Assembly: GCA_023630585.1 (NCBI GenBank)
Contig: CM042562.1
Coordinates: 6,530,684-6,594,683 of the forward strand
DNA length: 64,000 bases
Source of the DNA: Cranoglanis bouderius
Taxonomy: Eukaryota; Chordata; Actinopteri; Siluriformes; Cranoglanididae
Reading direction: 5' to 3'
The notes beneath the pieces were generated by a model. It made no database searches. It saw only the letters and a list, made by a program, of their open reading frames with translations, and was not told where the DNA came from. The position numbers were made by a program, and so were the translations under genes. Shown here piece after piece: positions 13,300-27,500 of the stretch (position 1 is its first letter; the number at the start of each line of letters is the position of its first letter).

Positions 13300-16200
13300 A
13301 AAGAGAGAAAAAAAATTGATAATGGATTTTGAGAACTGCCTGATACATCTTTTTTTGTTCCCAGCACACCTTCTGTAAAGGTCCCCGTAACCCTGCACTC
13401 CTGTTCGATGCCTGTGTCATGCTGACATGCTGGGAATTTGCTACGCTGCCTGGAGATCTCTGTAGCCTAGAGACTTTAGCAGTGCATGTTTGTCTGTAAT
13501 TAAGAGCAGCAGGTCAAGGGACATGCAGAACACAGCAGTTTTATTGAGGGTGTGGCGAGCCTGGAACGTACAACACAGTCCGGGTGTGTGATTCTAATCT
13601 GATTTACGAGCAAGGACTCTTTCTGTGTTGTAGGTAACGTCAGTAGGAAGGTGCCATGTTGACATTTCCATAACTGTTTCATAGTCTGTGCACATGTGCA
13701 GTACAGTTTAGTTTCTGAGATTTCTCATGCATAAAGTGCAGTGCTTGTGTGTGTGTGTGTGTGTGTGGGCCTGTGGGTGTCCTATGTCACTGTGATTCTC
13801 CTTCCTCTCAGCAGACGAGTGAGTGACACATCCATGACTGTCCTTTTGGGAGTTCATGTCTTTGTGTCTGAATGAGAAAGCAAATAACAAGTGACACTGG
13901 AGCAGACTCAAACAAAACTCCAAACAAGCCACAGCGGACCACAGGGAGAGATTTCTGATACATGTATCTGAACTGTGTATCTGAGATATGTACAAGCTAC
14001 TATTTTGTAATTAATTCTGTATTTGGTGTCCAGAGAAAGAAAGGGAATGTAATTCGTAGCAAAATATATGTATTAAAAATAGGCTCCTGTGTTCTGTAGT
14101 TTAATATACAGAAAATACTTTAAAATGGTTACATTTGATACTGGTGGAGTTTAAAGGCAGTTACACCAGTGCTGCTTTAAATGTTCTTTAAATGGTTTAT
14201 ATATACACATATATACCCACACACACATACACAAAGTTTCCAGTGAAACAGAACATTTCGGAAAAACAGAAAAAAGTTCTTCGTCAGCTGTGTAAGCATG
14301 CTTCTGAGGTTGTATTGAAACCAGTGGTTATTCAAAATGCCTGATGATGTAATAGCTGTAGTCATAACATGACATTCACTCATTGGGGTTGTACTGTAAA
14401 TATATATGGGTCATTCCATCTCAAGTGGGCCAATAAGTGCAAAGTTGGTTGCTCGACTGTTTTCCTACACATTTTTTTTTGAGTGATTACCTTTTTGTAT
14501 TAGCACTTCAACCCATTTTTACTTGGTTTAACTACGACAGCCATCTTTGTGTCATGGCACAACGAATTTTGGTTATGCAGCCGTTTACGGAAACCTCAAT
14601 ATCTTGGCTCAGGATGGCCCTTGGAACAAAAACTGATCTCTAGAGCACATTACAAGGTACATGCACATATATAAACATTTTGCACATTCGTGTTCCTTAG
14701 ACTTAGAACTTAAGTCCAAATGTAATGATCAAGATTGTTCACATTTCCACATTTAGGGTCAATTTATTATGGGAAGGGTTTGAGTCTCAGTCTTAATTTT
14801 TTTTTAGAGGGTACCCAGGTAAGTATAGTGTGCATGGTGCATGCAGGACATTTCAGGTTTGAGATTTCTCTTTTTTTATGGGGACGAGAAAGTGCATTTT
14901 TAAAAAAAAATTCCCCTCACTTTTAGGTTGAATATCTCTGGTGGGGGACCAGACATGAACCTGAAATTTTTACAAGTCCTCTATAGTAGCACTCTGTTGT
15001 AGGAGAAAAAGAAAAAAGAAAAAACAAACAAACTTGAGATCCCACTGGTTACAGAGCTAATTTCCTAATAGAAATTTTATTGTATCTTAGTGAAATATTT
15101 GTGAAGTGGCAGTACCATTTTGAAATATTATGCATAAAAATACATTTTGGTATGTTTTTTGTACGCTCCTGACCATATGCTCTTGCAACAGTAGACTACA
15201 GTTATTTCCATGCCATTTAGTTATATAGGATCTGTACATTCCCAGAGCAGCCCAAGATACCATGTTTCCTTGACTGAAGGACTAAGAATGTGAATAATTA
15301 ATGAATATGCAGTCAACCAGATATCACTACAATTCAGAGCAGCCAGAGTGGCTCAGTGTTCATCTGCAGGTCTGTAGGTGTGTGTTTGCATGTCAGTATA
15401 CACTTGCTTACGTGCCAACAGTGGGACATCATCAGAAGCAGTGTGGCGTGACACGGTCTGCCCTGTGTACAGTGTGCATTGTGTATGTGTGTACGTATGC
15501 ATACACACTGTGTGGGCGCAGCTTTAAGATGCAAATGGTACAAGATGGCTCATCATCCTCAGAAAAAGCCCACACTGGAATCAAAAGCACTTTACCTCTT
15601 CCCTCACAAAACATATTAACAAATATTCCTTTTTTTTTCATGTGCCATTATCAAGCTATCACTTTTTATTAGTATTGAAATGTCACAGAGTTGTGAGTGT
15701 TACAATATAGAACATGATGATACATGCAGAGATAAACATTCTTGACAGGTCACTGGGTGTTGCCTTCTACCTCATCAGGAATTTCCCATGTAAACATTCA
15801 TGTATAATTAAACTGTAGAGCACAGAGAATAGACTTGTGTTACGTCATTGCCTCAATCATCCTCCTTCTCCATGCTCCACTTTGCAAATGACAGGACAAG
15901 ACATGCATAATATGGCGTAAAATCTCATTGGCCAACCATTGGGTTGTCTGGGAGGCTGCCAGAAAACCATGCATTCATTTAAAACATGCAGGGGTAATGA
16001 GAGGACGTGCTTTTCTGTAGCAGGACTGAATTAAATCAACCTGAATCTTTTCAAATAAATAATAATCATATCATATAGTCATTTAATCTTAATCCAGTGC
16101 TCATCTGTGCCAATAATGCTATCTATTAAAACACATCAGTCTCTTAGGAAGAAATTTTTAAATTTTAGAGTTTTAAAGGGCCTAAATCTGTACTTTTCAT

Positions 16201-16474
16201 TTTTGCCCTATTTAAGTTACATTTTCAGGGAGGAAGGCAGAAAACAGGAAAAGTAGCAAAATGAGGAAATAGTCAATGTAGCAGAGATGCGGATAGTTGG
16301 AGAGACCAGGAGTCAGCAAATCAGATGGGTAAATAGATTAAAATTGTCCATCATGAAATGTTTTTGTTTTTTTTCTCTCTGGAAGAGGTTTTGCTCTCAG
16401 GCTGTGGAGATACACGCAGCGGGGGCATCAGTGCCAGTCCCCAGTATCCTACATCTGTCCTCTACACACACAGA

Positions 16475-16475
<1 letters not shown>

Positions 16476-16544
<69 letters not shown>
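16476..16544. repeat. (CA)n microsatellite
   Basis: About 69 bp of uninterrupted CA. The His-Thr ORFs over it are artefacts. Confidence 0.97.
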
Positions 16545-16547
<3 letters not shown>

Positions 16548-17294
16548 TACTACCAGACTGTAGTGTAGATGGATGACTCAGGTGGAATCTGGGGGGATGG
16601 GTGTGGATGATGTTCCTGCTCCCGCGTGTACGCGACCAACCATCTGGATCAAGGACAGACGACATCACTTTCAAGAGAGGCCTGCTTTTTTTAAAAAAAC
16701 AAACCGGCCTGATTAAAATGCACTATGCACGCATGTACATTTTGCTCATAGAGTCAGAAGCTTAACATAATCTGAATTATATTTGTGCAACAATACTGAT
16801 TTCTTATCCAAGTCTGTTTGATTTAGTAGGTCAGTGTTGTGAAGCATGAAACGATGAGCCATGGGCAGTTTAGTCCTCTTTACCAAGGACAAAGTCAGTC
16901 TCTATCGCAGTGGTGCAAATGAGCCGCTCAAGATGTGGGTCAGTGCCAGCAACAGCATTTAAAAGCTGATTTGCGTTCAGTCTCATGTTTTTATCAGGCT
17001 TCAGTGAAGAATTTTTTCACTAAGCATCAGAAGTGACCTAGGATCAGTGAGAGAAATTGCTGTCAGGCATGCTCCTGGGTTCTCCTTCGCGAGTCCTCAG
17101 CAAGTGCCAGACATGGTGATGGACGAGCTGGGGGGCTTGGGGAGTGCGCAAGGGTGCAGCATCCTTCCCTTTTCCTCTCCCTTCCTCCTTCTCTGCTCTT
17201 TCACTGTTAGCACCGGCTCAGACTATCTATAGTCAACCTCTGACCTCATTTGACAAAAAACATGAACACTTGCCTACTTCTCAACAACAAGCTT

Positions 17295-17298
<4 letters not shown>

Positions 17299-17331
<33 letters not shown>

Positions 17332-17505
17332 ATAGGGCAATGCTGAGAACTGTGGAGTTGAATACAATGTACTGCAGTATCTGCTGTACCTCAAACTAAA
17401 GATTAAAACAGAGCATCACGTTACAGTGCCATTTCTGTTTTAAGCAGAACTATAAGTAACGTTGGACTGCATTTTGCAATCAGGGCAGGTAGCTAAGGAT
17501 ACACA

Positions 17506-17556
<51 letters not shown>
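17299..17556. repeat. Two separate (TG)n/(AC)n microsatellites
   Basis: TG repeat at 17299-17329 and AC repeat at 17503-17556, 170 bp apart and in inverted orientation, so the transcripts of the two tracts could pair. Confidence 0.9.
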
Positions 17557-17560
<4 letters not shown>

Positions 17561-18844
17561 CAGTGACCCACATAGCTGACAGGTAATGATGCAAGAAGAG
17601 GCAGGTGGTCATCCTGGTGGGCGGGTGGAGCTGTCTGTCCACACACACCAACGTGCACTCATACACAGATGGCCGCAGAGTCCTGCCCCCCCCCTCCCCC
17701 CCTTTTGCCTCTCTCAGGGCTGACTGCAGGCTCATTAGTAAGCCTCCAGACAGGAGACAAGGCTAGGAGATTTATGCATAAATGTAAAGGGATCTGCTCA
17801 TGAGGGAGGTAAAGAGGACACAAGAAGCATTCCGCAGAGAAATTTGAAGTAGGAAGAGCAGCCTCTACAGGACAAACTTTTAAAATGCAGCACAGAAGTG
17901 TCCTGTCTTTCACGTACAAGGCGTGACTGATAAACGTGTTGCTCTTACACTGGTCATTTTGTCATGCACCATGCTAGCGATGGGAATTACGGATCTTTTC
18001 AGTGTGTCAGATTAGTCGGCTCATCTCAAAAATAGGAGTCGACTCTTTCTATTCCAAAACACTGGAAAGCTGAAAGTTTACCATCCAAAGTTGTTGTTCT
18101 TTGCGTATACACTAAACTGCATTTATATAATTACACCATTCAGTGCGTTATACTTCGAATTGCATTTGTTATTTTAAAAAATAATCCTTAAAAACAACAT
18201 GGTGCCGCATAATTAAGGTGCCAAACAGCCCACAGTCAGCATTCTAATATTAATATTACTGTACCTCCTGTGTTTTCTTAACCTTCAGTTAAGAAGTTAA
18301 GTAGAATTTTGAATGATATTTCTGTCTGTAGGTCTATACTTCATAATGTGTGTGATTAACAGCGTTACAGAAACATGAATATATTATACTGATACATTTT
18401 CAGTACATTTTTTTTTTAAAGGCTAGTCAGAAACGAACGACACAACTATATACTCTGTACAAACAGTAGCTTCTGGCTATAGCCCATCATGAGAAGGGTC
18501 TAAAGACTGCTGACTGTTGAGCATTTCTTTGAGTTTATACGTTAAATGTTTCTGAGCTAGCACGTTAGCCAGCCAGCTAACATTAGCAGTATAGATTACA
18601 AGCATTTATGAATATGATTTTATAGGATTTCTTGGAAATCCTGCCAGGTTAGCTGATGTTAGATAGTTAGTTAACTCTAGCAGGCTATGAACATTCTCAT
18701 AAACCAAGGGTTCTCAAACTTTTTTTTTTTTTACAGCCAGGTGCTCATTTAACTATAAAGATTCCACAGACCCCATCACAACAGACCCCAAACCATCTCC
18801 TTGATTATACCCTGGCAGCTCTTGGTCTCCTGATTCCTCGCTTA

Positions 18845-18850
18845 CAGTGT

Positions 18851-18881
<31 letters not shown>

Positions 18882-20265
18882 GGGGGGGGGATTTGGTCCC
18901 CTGCTGATTTTGTACGTTTGCCCACTGACAGAGAAATGATCAGTCTATAATTTTAATGGTAGGTGTATTTTAACAGTGAGAGACAGAATAACAACAAAAA
19001 AATCCAGAAAAATGCATTTCAAAAAAGATATAAATTGATCTGCATTTTAATGAGTGAAATAAGTATTTGACCTCTTCGACTTAGTACTTGGTGGCAAAAC
19101 CCTTGTTGGCAATCACAGAGGTCAGATATTTCTTGTAGTTGGCCACCAGGTTTGCACACATCTCAGGAGGGATTTTGTCCCACTCCTCTTTGCAGATCCT
19201 CTCCAAGTCATTAAGGTCATTTTCAATGCCCTGGCTGATTGAAGGAGGTTCTCACCCAAGATTTGACGGTACATGGCCCCATCCATCGTCCCTTTGATGC
19301 GGTGCAGTTGTCCTGTCCCCTTAGCAGAAAAACACCCCCAAAGCATAATGTTCCCACCTCCATGTTTGACGGTGGGGATGGTGTTATGACTTGGGTCATA
19401 GGCAGCATTCCTCCTCCTCCAAACACGGCGAGTTGAGTTGATGCCAAAGAGATCTGACCACACCTGACCACAACACTTTCATCCAGTTCTCCTCTGAATC
19501 ATTCAGGCAAACTTCAGACAGGTCTGTACATGTGCTTTCTTGAGCAGGGGGACCTTGCGGGCACTGCAGGATTTCAGTCCTTCACGGCGTCGTGTTACCA
19601 ATTGTTTTCTTGGTGACTATGGTCCCAGCTGCCTTGAGATCATTAACAAGATCCTCCCGTGTAGTTCTGGGCTGATTCCTCACCGTTCTCATGATCATTG
19701 AAACTCCACGAGGTGAGATCTTGCATGGAGCCCCAGACCGAGGGAGACTGACAGTTTCTTCCATTTGCGAATAATCGCACCAACTGTTGTCACCTTCTCA
19801 CCAAGCTGCTTGGCGATGGTCTTGTAGCCCATTCCAGCCTTGTGTAGGTCTACAATCTTGTCCCTGACATCCTTGGACAGCTCTTTGGTCTTGGCCATGG
19901 TGGAGAGTTTGGAATCTGATTAATTGATTGCTTCTGTGCACAGGTGTCTTTTATACAGGTAACAAACTGAGATTAGGAGCACTCCCTTTAAGAGAGTGCT
20001 CCTAATCTCAGCTCATTACCTGTGTAAAAGACACCTGGGAGCCAGAAATCTTGCTGATTGATAGGGGATCAAATACTTATTTCACTCATTAAAATGCAAA
20101 TCAATTTATAACTTTTTTGAAATGCGTTATTCTGGATTTTTTTGTTGTTATTCTGTCTCTCACTGTTAAAATACACCTACCATTAAAATTATAGGCTGAT
20201 CATTTCTTTGTCAGTGGGCAAATGTACAAAATCAGCAGGGGATCAAACACTTTTTTCCCACACTG
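18845..20265 (-). mobile_element. Tc1-like transposon, copy 2 (internally deleted)
   Basis: Same family, orientation and internal deletion as the copy at 10.8 kb: the ARALKM-TLMTW junction is identical. The transposase start MAKTKELSKDVRDKIVDLHK is near 19898. Flanking TA dinucleotides lie at 18843-18844 and 20266-20267. The outer left terminal repeat is overwritten: after cagtg comes (tg)n then 26 consecutive G (18865-18890) where the other copy reads gggggaaaaagtatttgatc. Several frameshifts separate the blocks. Non-autonomous and inactive. Confidence 0.95.
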
Positions 20266-20269
20266 TATC

Positions 20270-21590
20270 TTACTTCTGGTGAAACTGCAGTACTTTGATC
20301 ATCCAAAAAAGATTTGTTTAGATTTGTTTAGTCCAGAACAACTTGTTTATGAATAATGTTGAATATTCATTATTATTATCACCATTCAAATGAACACAAT
20401 AATATTTTGTCTATTTATTGGAGCCATGGAGCTTTTTACTCCTCAGCTTTCCACTCACTTAAAGTAAAGTTATCAGTAAGACTCATTTTTGGGCTAATTT
20501 CTTTTTAGTTATTCAAGAACTCGATTAAGCAATATTGCAATTATAGAGTGCGGATATACTGAGCATCTGAATCACAGCCGTGCTGATATTCAGTATGTGG
20601 TGGACAGAGACAAGTGGAGTGATACACTGAAACGTCCCAGTGCGGTTATACGAAATATAAGCACTCATGCTACGCTGCTCATCCAGTCAAACCCCACATT
20701 GAGAATCATGGCCTTAAACCTTAAAAATCCTCTTAGAAATACTGCCTAAAAAAAATCTGAATACCAGTGAATTCCTTCTTCCTACTTGAAGATTCCATAT
20801 AAGGACTCACCCACATTCCCATCTATTGTCCACACCACAATGCACCTAATGCTGCCCACAGACCTTTTTCCAATTTGTCAGCCCCTCACGAGAAGCAGAC
20901 CATCACTGAACAGATATTATTTAGGTGGTGGACCATTCTCAGTACTGCAGTGATAGAGACATAGCAGTGAGTGATGTGCTGGGAATTCGTGCATGAGGCA
21001 CAGCGGTTCTACTTTTAAGCACTACGTTTCCTTACCGCCACTTTATTTGAAACATCTACATTGTTGGTGCACAGCTTGTGCTAATCACCCTCTATTCCAA
21101 AAGTGTTCTCTTTCTGACCACAGGAAGGGCCACAAAACCTCTGAATACTAGCAGTGAAACAAATGATAAGTGTGTGGAGGAAAGGCCAGTGATCAGCTGT
21201 AGAATAAATTAGACAGGAGGCAGAAGAGAACATGGGCTTATCACACACTTCTGCCCCAGCTTACAAAACAGTGTTGCCCTGAGAAACTTATTCCTACAGG
21301 CTTGGATTCAAGACATGGCATGCATGAGGTGTATGAGGTTGCTGGCTAATAAGAGCTTATTAAAGGAGTGGTTTGTCATTTTTAGAGCCCTCTGCTGCCT
21401 GCAAGGCGAATAGTAATTGCAATGAAAACAATGACAAGACCGCCGTTTCTCTTCAAACTGATTCCATTTGTTGAAACTACTATATGCTTCCCCTTTTTAA
21501 AGGGGCCAGAAGCAGCTGTGTTCATTGCACAGCAATATTACCTTCCACTGCTCAGTATTCAAAGGTATTTTCAAGTCATAATTAGTATCC
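20270..21590. other. Intergenic, no recognisable feature
   Basis: AT-rich sequence without supported exons, RNAs or full repeats. Confidence 0.5.
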
Positions 21591-21800
21591 ACACATCCAG
21601 CCATTTTCTGTAGCACTTATCCCACACAGGGTCGCAGGGAGTTTGGAGCCTATCCCAGGGTACTCAGGGTACAAGGTGGGGGACACCCTCTGTGGAGTGC
21701 CAACCCATTGCAGGGCACAATCGCACACGCATTCACACACTGGACAATTTGGAAATGCCGATCAGCCCACAGTGCATGTCTATGGACTGGGGGTGGAAAC
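21590..21800 (+). repeat. SINE-like repeat fragment
   Basis: ccattttctgtagcacttat, gtcgcagggagtttggagcc, tatcccagggtactcagg and ccaacccattgcagggcaca are hallmarks of a widespread fish repeat family. The same family occurs at 42.45-42.83 kb. Confidence 0.65.
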
Positions 21801-24370
21801 CAGAGTTTCCCTTCATTTTTATCATTTTGAAATTGTTCTGGCCCATTTGGAGGTAACAGGCATGTGGAGAGCACTTTGTGTCTGTTCGTGAGACACTGGG
21901 TAGTAACATACAAAGCGTTAGTTTAGAATCGTGGTGTTATCATATTTGTGTATGAAAACGCTGCAGAAATATGGTAATATGCATATGGTAAATGACTCAT
22001 ATTGTATATATTACTCATATTGTTGTGAGAAACCAAAATAGCCCAGAATAAAACCACATGATTTTTCAAAACAACTACAGCAAGCCTTTGATATTTCAAT
22101 TCTTCCTATCCTTGCCACACGTCTCCCACAATGCCATTTACGGAGCACGTAGAACTTTAAAAAATTAGTTAAAAAAAAAAACATAATTTTTTAAAAAGCA
22201 CATGTTTCTGGAGTACCCTTTGTCGTGCACATTTTTGTGTTTTTCCATACACTAACACACTAATGTACTGTACTCAGGAAGTGCTGTTAATTAGCTGATG
22301 GGTGTGCTGGGAGTAGGGAAAACAAGAATGTGCAGGACAGTGTGTACACAGTTGGGAACATGTGAAATAAAGTAGCTGAAAAAGTGAGCTCGGAAGCAAT
22401 GATGCATGAGGTATAACCGACACCAGGCTGCTTCCAGATGTCCTGATTATTTTAATCAACTTGTAAGAGTCAACCAACGAATTGATTTAGATATTTATTT
22501 TGCAGTTAGGTGGCAAAGATAAGACATGAGTCATGAATTCTAAACTTAAACACAAACACCGATTGCGGAGTTAAGATATGTGTGGAAAAAAGTCAGATGC
22601 AAAAGAAATGAAAAAGGACAACAACAAAAAAAAAAATCTAAAAAAAGGGCAGTAATTAAAAGGTAGATCCCTCCTTTCTCTAAGGAATTTCATTAGGACC
22701 TTTATATAAACACTGTTAAGATTACAGTAGGATTCAGACACAGGAACAGACACTCCAGCTCTCGCTTCATCGGTGCTTTGAGAGGAACTCTGGAGGCAGT
22801 ACTTGGGCAAACAATTATAAAAGAGAAAACCAAGAGAAATGAAAAAAAATTGACACAAAGAGAGAAGTCTGTGATAAAGCAACACTTCCTTTCTAGGTCT
22901 TTAGGTATAATGAACATATTTTCAATGCTGTATATATCCAACAAAGCACACTAACTGAGCATCATGTTTAAAATGTGATTTTTAATTCTGTACATGTAAA
23001 TACATGTGATGACAAGGTATTCAGTGTTGATTGCTTTTCAGGTCACAATCCTGCACATGCTTGAAAACGGTTAGAAATCGGCAGTTCTAAATCTCCCGTT
23101 ACTCTTGCCATATGCTTTCACTGTACAAAGGTTATTTCACTAGAAAGACAAGACCAGAGCAGACAAGAACCCAGCGCCGGAGTCTGCGCCTGACTCTGCC
23201 TGCTCCAGGATTCTAACCCTCAAAACACTTAGAAATGAATATTGGATTGCAAAATGATACACAATGATTCATGGTATAGGTTAGCACTTGATCAGATGGT
23301 GAAAGAAAAAGGGGGGGAAAAAAGAGAAAGTAATAAACAGAAAATCTGGAGACATCAGAAACAGTACGAGTAACTGTTCCTGTAATATAAGCCCAGGTAC
23401 GGAAGCTTTCTTTGAAGATGGCTGCCATCTGGATTACAGTCTCCATCCTCATTAAGAAAAGCTCGACTGCACAAACTCCCGTCCATCTGGCTAATCTGAA
23501 CTACATCATCCGGCCCAGTCAGAGTGCTTTCTGATAGGTCCCATACCCTCTCCACAATAGGAGAATTCTTCAGCTTTTCTCAATGCTCACACTGTAACAC
23601 AGCTTCAGGCATGCTCAGTAAACTCAGCACGCATTCTGTTCCCTCTTAACTTAGATATTAGGCTTGTTGGTTACATGTTTCTCCATCCAGAGCTAATCTG
23701 ATGCATAGAATTTTAGGAGTGAGTGTTATGTCTGAAGAGTTAGATGTATGGACAGTGAACAGCACACTTAAACACTCTGCTTCCCATATAATCCATCAAT
23801 CAAAGGGTTTCTACACACTTTAAAAACTCATAACAATTACAGTAAATGATGACAAAACAACAACAAAAAAAAACAAACACAAAGACTAGCAGAAAATCAG
23901 TGTGAAATGGAGAGATGAGTCAGTAAGGCCATGGTTGAAAACGAAACAAGGACCAACTGAACAAAACACCCACGACAGCAAAAATTAAATGGAGAAACAA
24001 TAAGTTATTTGGGGAAAAAAATCATTTCTATTCGTCGGGATCTTTTTCAGAAAATCGGGCTCAATAATTAATGCTGTCTACTACTACCTACAGTGCCAGT
24101 GTTCCCGCAATCACAGTCCACACACATGCACACACTTTTAAAGCCTATTATCCTGCATTTTAATTAACACACTGTTAATTCTGCACTTAAGTGTTTGTTC
24201 AGAATAAAGTGATCCTTACAGCAGCTGTGCTGGATAATCTGTTACTATATCAGGAAGTGGTGGGAAAGATCAATAGCATCCCTCATACATATGCCGATTC
24301 ATGCACACCAACATTCTCTCTAATTCACTCACTCTGTCTCTCTCACACTCACTCTCTTGCTTGCTTGCTT

Positions 24371-24424
<54 letters not shown>

Positions 24425-24591
24425 CTCACAACTTCCCCCCCAAACCAAATCACAGACAGACACCAGAATGTGACAGCGCATAGAGTGAAACTGATTTTCC
24501 TCCTGCACTTTATAGAACATTACATTAGAGGAGGGGAAATGACAGGAGGACAGAACTGGTTTGTCAGATAAAAAGGGCAAAGGGAGCTCTC
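21800..24591 (-). other. sec24c 3' flank, including its 3'UTR
   Basis: The sequence directly left of the sec24c stop codon (24592-24594) must include its 3'UTR, but no polyadenylation site can be fixed. A minus-strand AATAAA (complement of 22494-22499) is one candidate about 2.1 kb downstream. A (CT)n-(CA)n microsatellite lies at about 24371-24424. Short minus-strand ORFs near 22.6-23.5 kb are not recognisable proteins. Confidence 0.4.
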
Positions 24592-27500
24592 CTAGCTCAG
24601 GAGTGTGCGAATCTCCTTGTGCATGTGACACAAGAAGTCCACATAAGAAGCCCCACCACTGTTGTTTTTGTCCTCCACAAGGAAATGCTTAAAGATGAGC
24701 TCAAGTTTGTCTTCCTGCTTCACCACCACCAGCTGAAAAAGAAAATAATTTTTTTTAAAATCCATTCAGAGAGCAGACAAACATCAATACAGAGACTGTA
24801 TATTGCACAGAATAACCAAAGAGTTCAAGTGATGATGGAACAGGTGGTGAATTAAAGAGGAATATGAAAACAAGCAGAGTAGGATAACAGTGACCGTAAG
24901 AAGGAGACGTCTCCTGGCACATTTACCTTCATGTAGCGAGAGCGCTGTGTGCGGAAAGACTCAATAATCTCCCTCAGCCTCTTTGAGTATGGATTATTCA
25001 ACATCGGCAAAGACGTCTACAGTAAAATACGAGTCTGATATGAGCTACATTCACAATACATACACAATGCTATTGATATTAGGTTCATGCAAGCTGTTGC
25101 TGTACCATGTTGGGATCGATCTGGCTGAAAGCAGGGGTGTCAAAGATGTTTTGGAGAAGCTCCTGCTGGGTGTTGGCCCCCACCCAAAGGAAAAGGTTCA
25201 GGCCATTCTCCAGGAGGTAAATGCCCCCCTTAGACAGTCTCTCTTCAGAGTCCCGGACTGCCACAGGCAGAGCATCACTCTCCACATCCAACTTGTGCTA
25301 CATGGAGGAAAAAAAAAAAAAAAAAAAAAAAAGCACCAACATCAACATTTATGGCACTATAACAATAGACATGTAAAGATTTATATAGATGTATAAAAAC
25401 TATGTATGCTAATGCTAATGCATACATGGATTCATCACTAGCCAGAAATGTATTATAACCATTATCATAATGAATGATAACCACGTAGAGCTTTAAACGT
25501 CAATAGTGCTTGCAAAAGTTTGATTTAGGCAAAATTTTGCTGATCTCCTGAAGCAGTCAAGAACTTCACTACTGTTAATCCTGAGAATCACTCAAAACTC
25601 AGATAATGTAAGCTTTAATAATAATAAGTTATTATTAATTTAAATTATTATTATTGTATTATATATAATATGATAATTATTTAATAATTTATTATTAAAT
25701 TAAATTAATTATTTAATCACAAATGGCAGGTTTTTATTTTACTTCCTGTCATAAATACTTTGTCTAATCTTTAAGGGGGAAAACAGAACTTTGACTCAAG
25801 CCCTTGAAAACGCATCTTTTCCTCTACGTTTTGGCCTTCTGTCCAGACTGAGACTCCGTTTTTGTCCAGCAAAAACAGAGCTTTTCGAAAACGCTCTCCC
25901 GAGTGGATGAATCTGAAAGTGCCATTTTACCGTTGTAGTGTGGACGGAGATATTTAAACATAATGACATATTTTTAGTCACGTGACGCAGTCATGTTACC
26001 CTTTCGAAAAAAAAAAAACAAGATGGTGGATGATGTACTGCAGTTGTTGTGCCTGCTATCCAGTTTGATGGCTTTGTTAAAGATTAATGTCACTTTGTAC
26101 AACCTTCAGGCTGCATTTTTATATAAACGCCTGACGGAAATGACGCAGACCAAAACGGCTTACATTTTTATGCATGTGCAGTATAGGGATGTAAGCGTTT
26201 TCAGACGTTTCAGTGTGGACGAGCAATTTTTGGAAAACTTTTGACAACCCCAGTGTAGACGGGGAGCATTTTAAAATTAAAATACAATTTTTAGATCTGT
26301 CTAGATTAATGTGGACATACCCTTAGATTTTGGATTCAAAATATATAATAAAATAATAATAATAATAATAATAATAATTCAGTATGGAATCATTTACATA
26401 ACTATCATTTTGTGTGCATTTTGTCACCAGCAGTAGTGAATGTGTGTCTGCACATATTGTTTGTGTGTGTGTGTGTGTGTGTGTCTGTCTCACCACTGGA
26501 AGCAGCCGTGGGTAAAAGAACACATGGCTCTCTGCCACATCCATGGCGCTGACCAGCTGTCTCAGATACGCGCGATCATCTAAGGAGATGTCTGCTCCAG
26601 GGTGCAGAACGTCACTCTTCAGTACACAGTTGAGATACACGGGAAGCAGCTTCATGCACTCTGGGAGGATCAGCTACATACAAAGCCACCAGATAATTAG
26701 AAATGATCATGATAGTGGTGCTTACTGCTATACTCTGCTAACAACAGTTAATCAGTAACACTGCTGTTAGCAGTAATTAGGAGGGCAGCTGTATTCACCT
26801 GTCCAGCTGAAGATGGGCTAGCACAATTCTTGCGATAGCAAGCCAGGATCTGGGCACACTGGCTCACCAGACTGTCTCGCACGTTCTTGGTAGGGTTGTT
26901 CAGTACACTGCGGTATGCTATAAACAAACATAAAAGCACAAACAGATTACACAATGTACAACTTCGGCATGGCAAATTTTACCTACACAGTTATTTTTTT
27001 TTTTTAAAAAGAACATGTACTGCCATCAGTTTGTGTCACACAGGTTTGTCTCACTCACCATACTTAGCAAAGAAGTTGATGATTGTGTCTGTTTCACAGT
27101 TCCTGTACAAGTCAGCCAGCTGTGCACAGCAGTTCACTGCCATGTTATGGATTCGCAGTCGCCGCTGACCACCACAGCTGGTGTATAGTATAGCACACTG
27201 CATACACACACAAGAGTACGGTTACTAAAGGCAAGAGAGGTTTAACATTAGTTGTCAACTCTCTCACACAAACATACCTGGATGAGTGCGCCAGTCTCCT
27301 CACTGAGCTTGTCATCATGTTTGAACTCCACTGTGATGGTTTTGTCACAGTCCAGACACGCCAGCTCTACATCTGTGGTGTTGCTCATGTAGAATGAACC
27401 GAAAAAGTCTGTGGCCCGGATACCTGGCAGCGTATGATACAAAACACTAATTCAAAACTGTGCCAACAACAAAAAAAAAAAGCCACAATTTCACTCAAGT

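Larger units (their letters stand above)
12150..18840. other. Intergenic region with microsatellites only
   Basis: No exon or RNA gene is supported across these 6.7 kb. It contains (TG)n at 12937-12980, (GA)n at 13206-13297, (TG)n near 13750, (CA)n at 16476-16544, (TG)n at 17299-17329 and (AC)n at 17503-17556. A stretch at 14405-14960 starting gggtcattccatctcaagtg may be an old interspersed repeat. The listed ORFs over the microsatellites are repeat artefacts. Confidence 0.6.

Noticed and set aside
13093..13420. Overlapping minus-strand ORFs rich in Leu-Ser repeats
   Set aside because: They are translations of the (GA)n microsatellite in three frames; no flanking coding signal or splice logic.
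16287..16674. ORFs with His-Thr or Cys-Val repeats
   Set aside because: They translate the (CA)n microsatellite.
23213..23555. Minus-strand ORFs downstream of sec24c as a separate gene
   Set aside because: Short, low-complexity, no recognisable homology or splice structure; more likely 3'UTR or flank.
25993..26244. 83-codon plus-strand ORF in a sec24c intron
   Set aside because: No recognisable domain; it sits within repeat-like sequence with transposon motifs.
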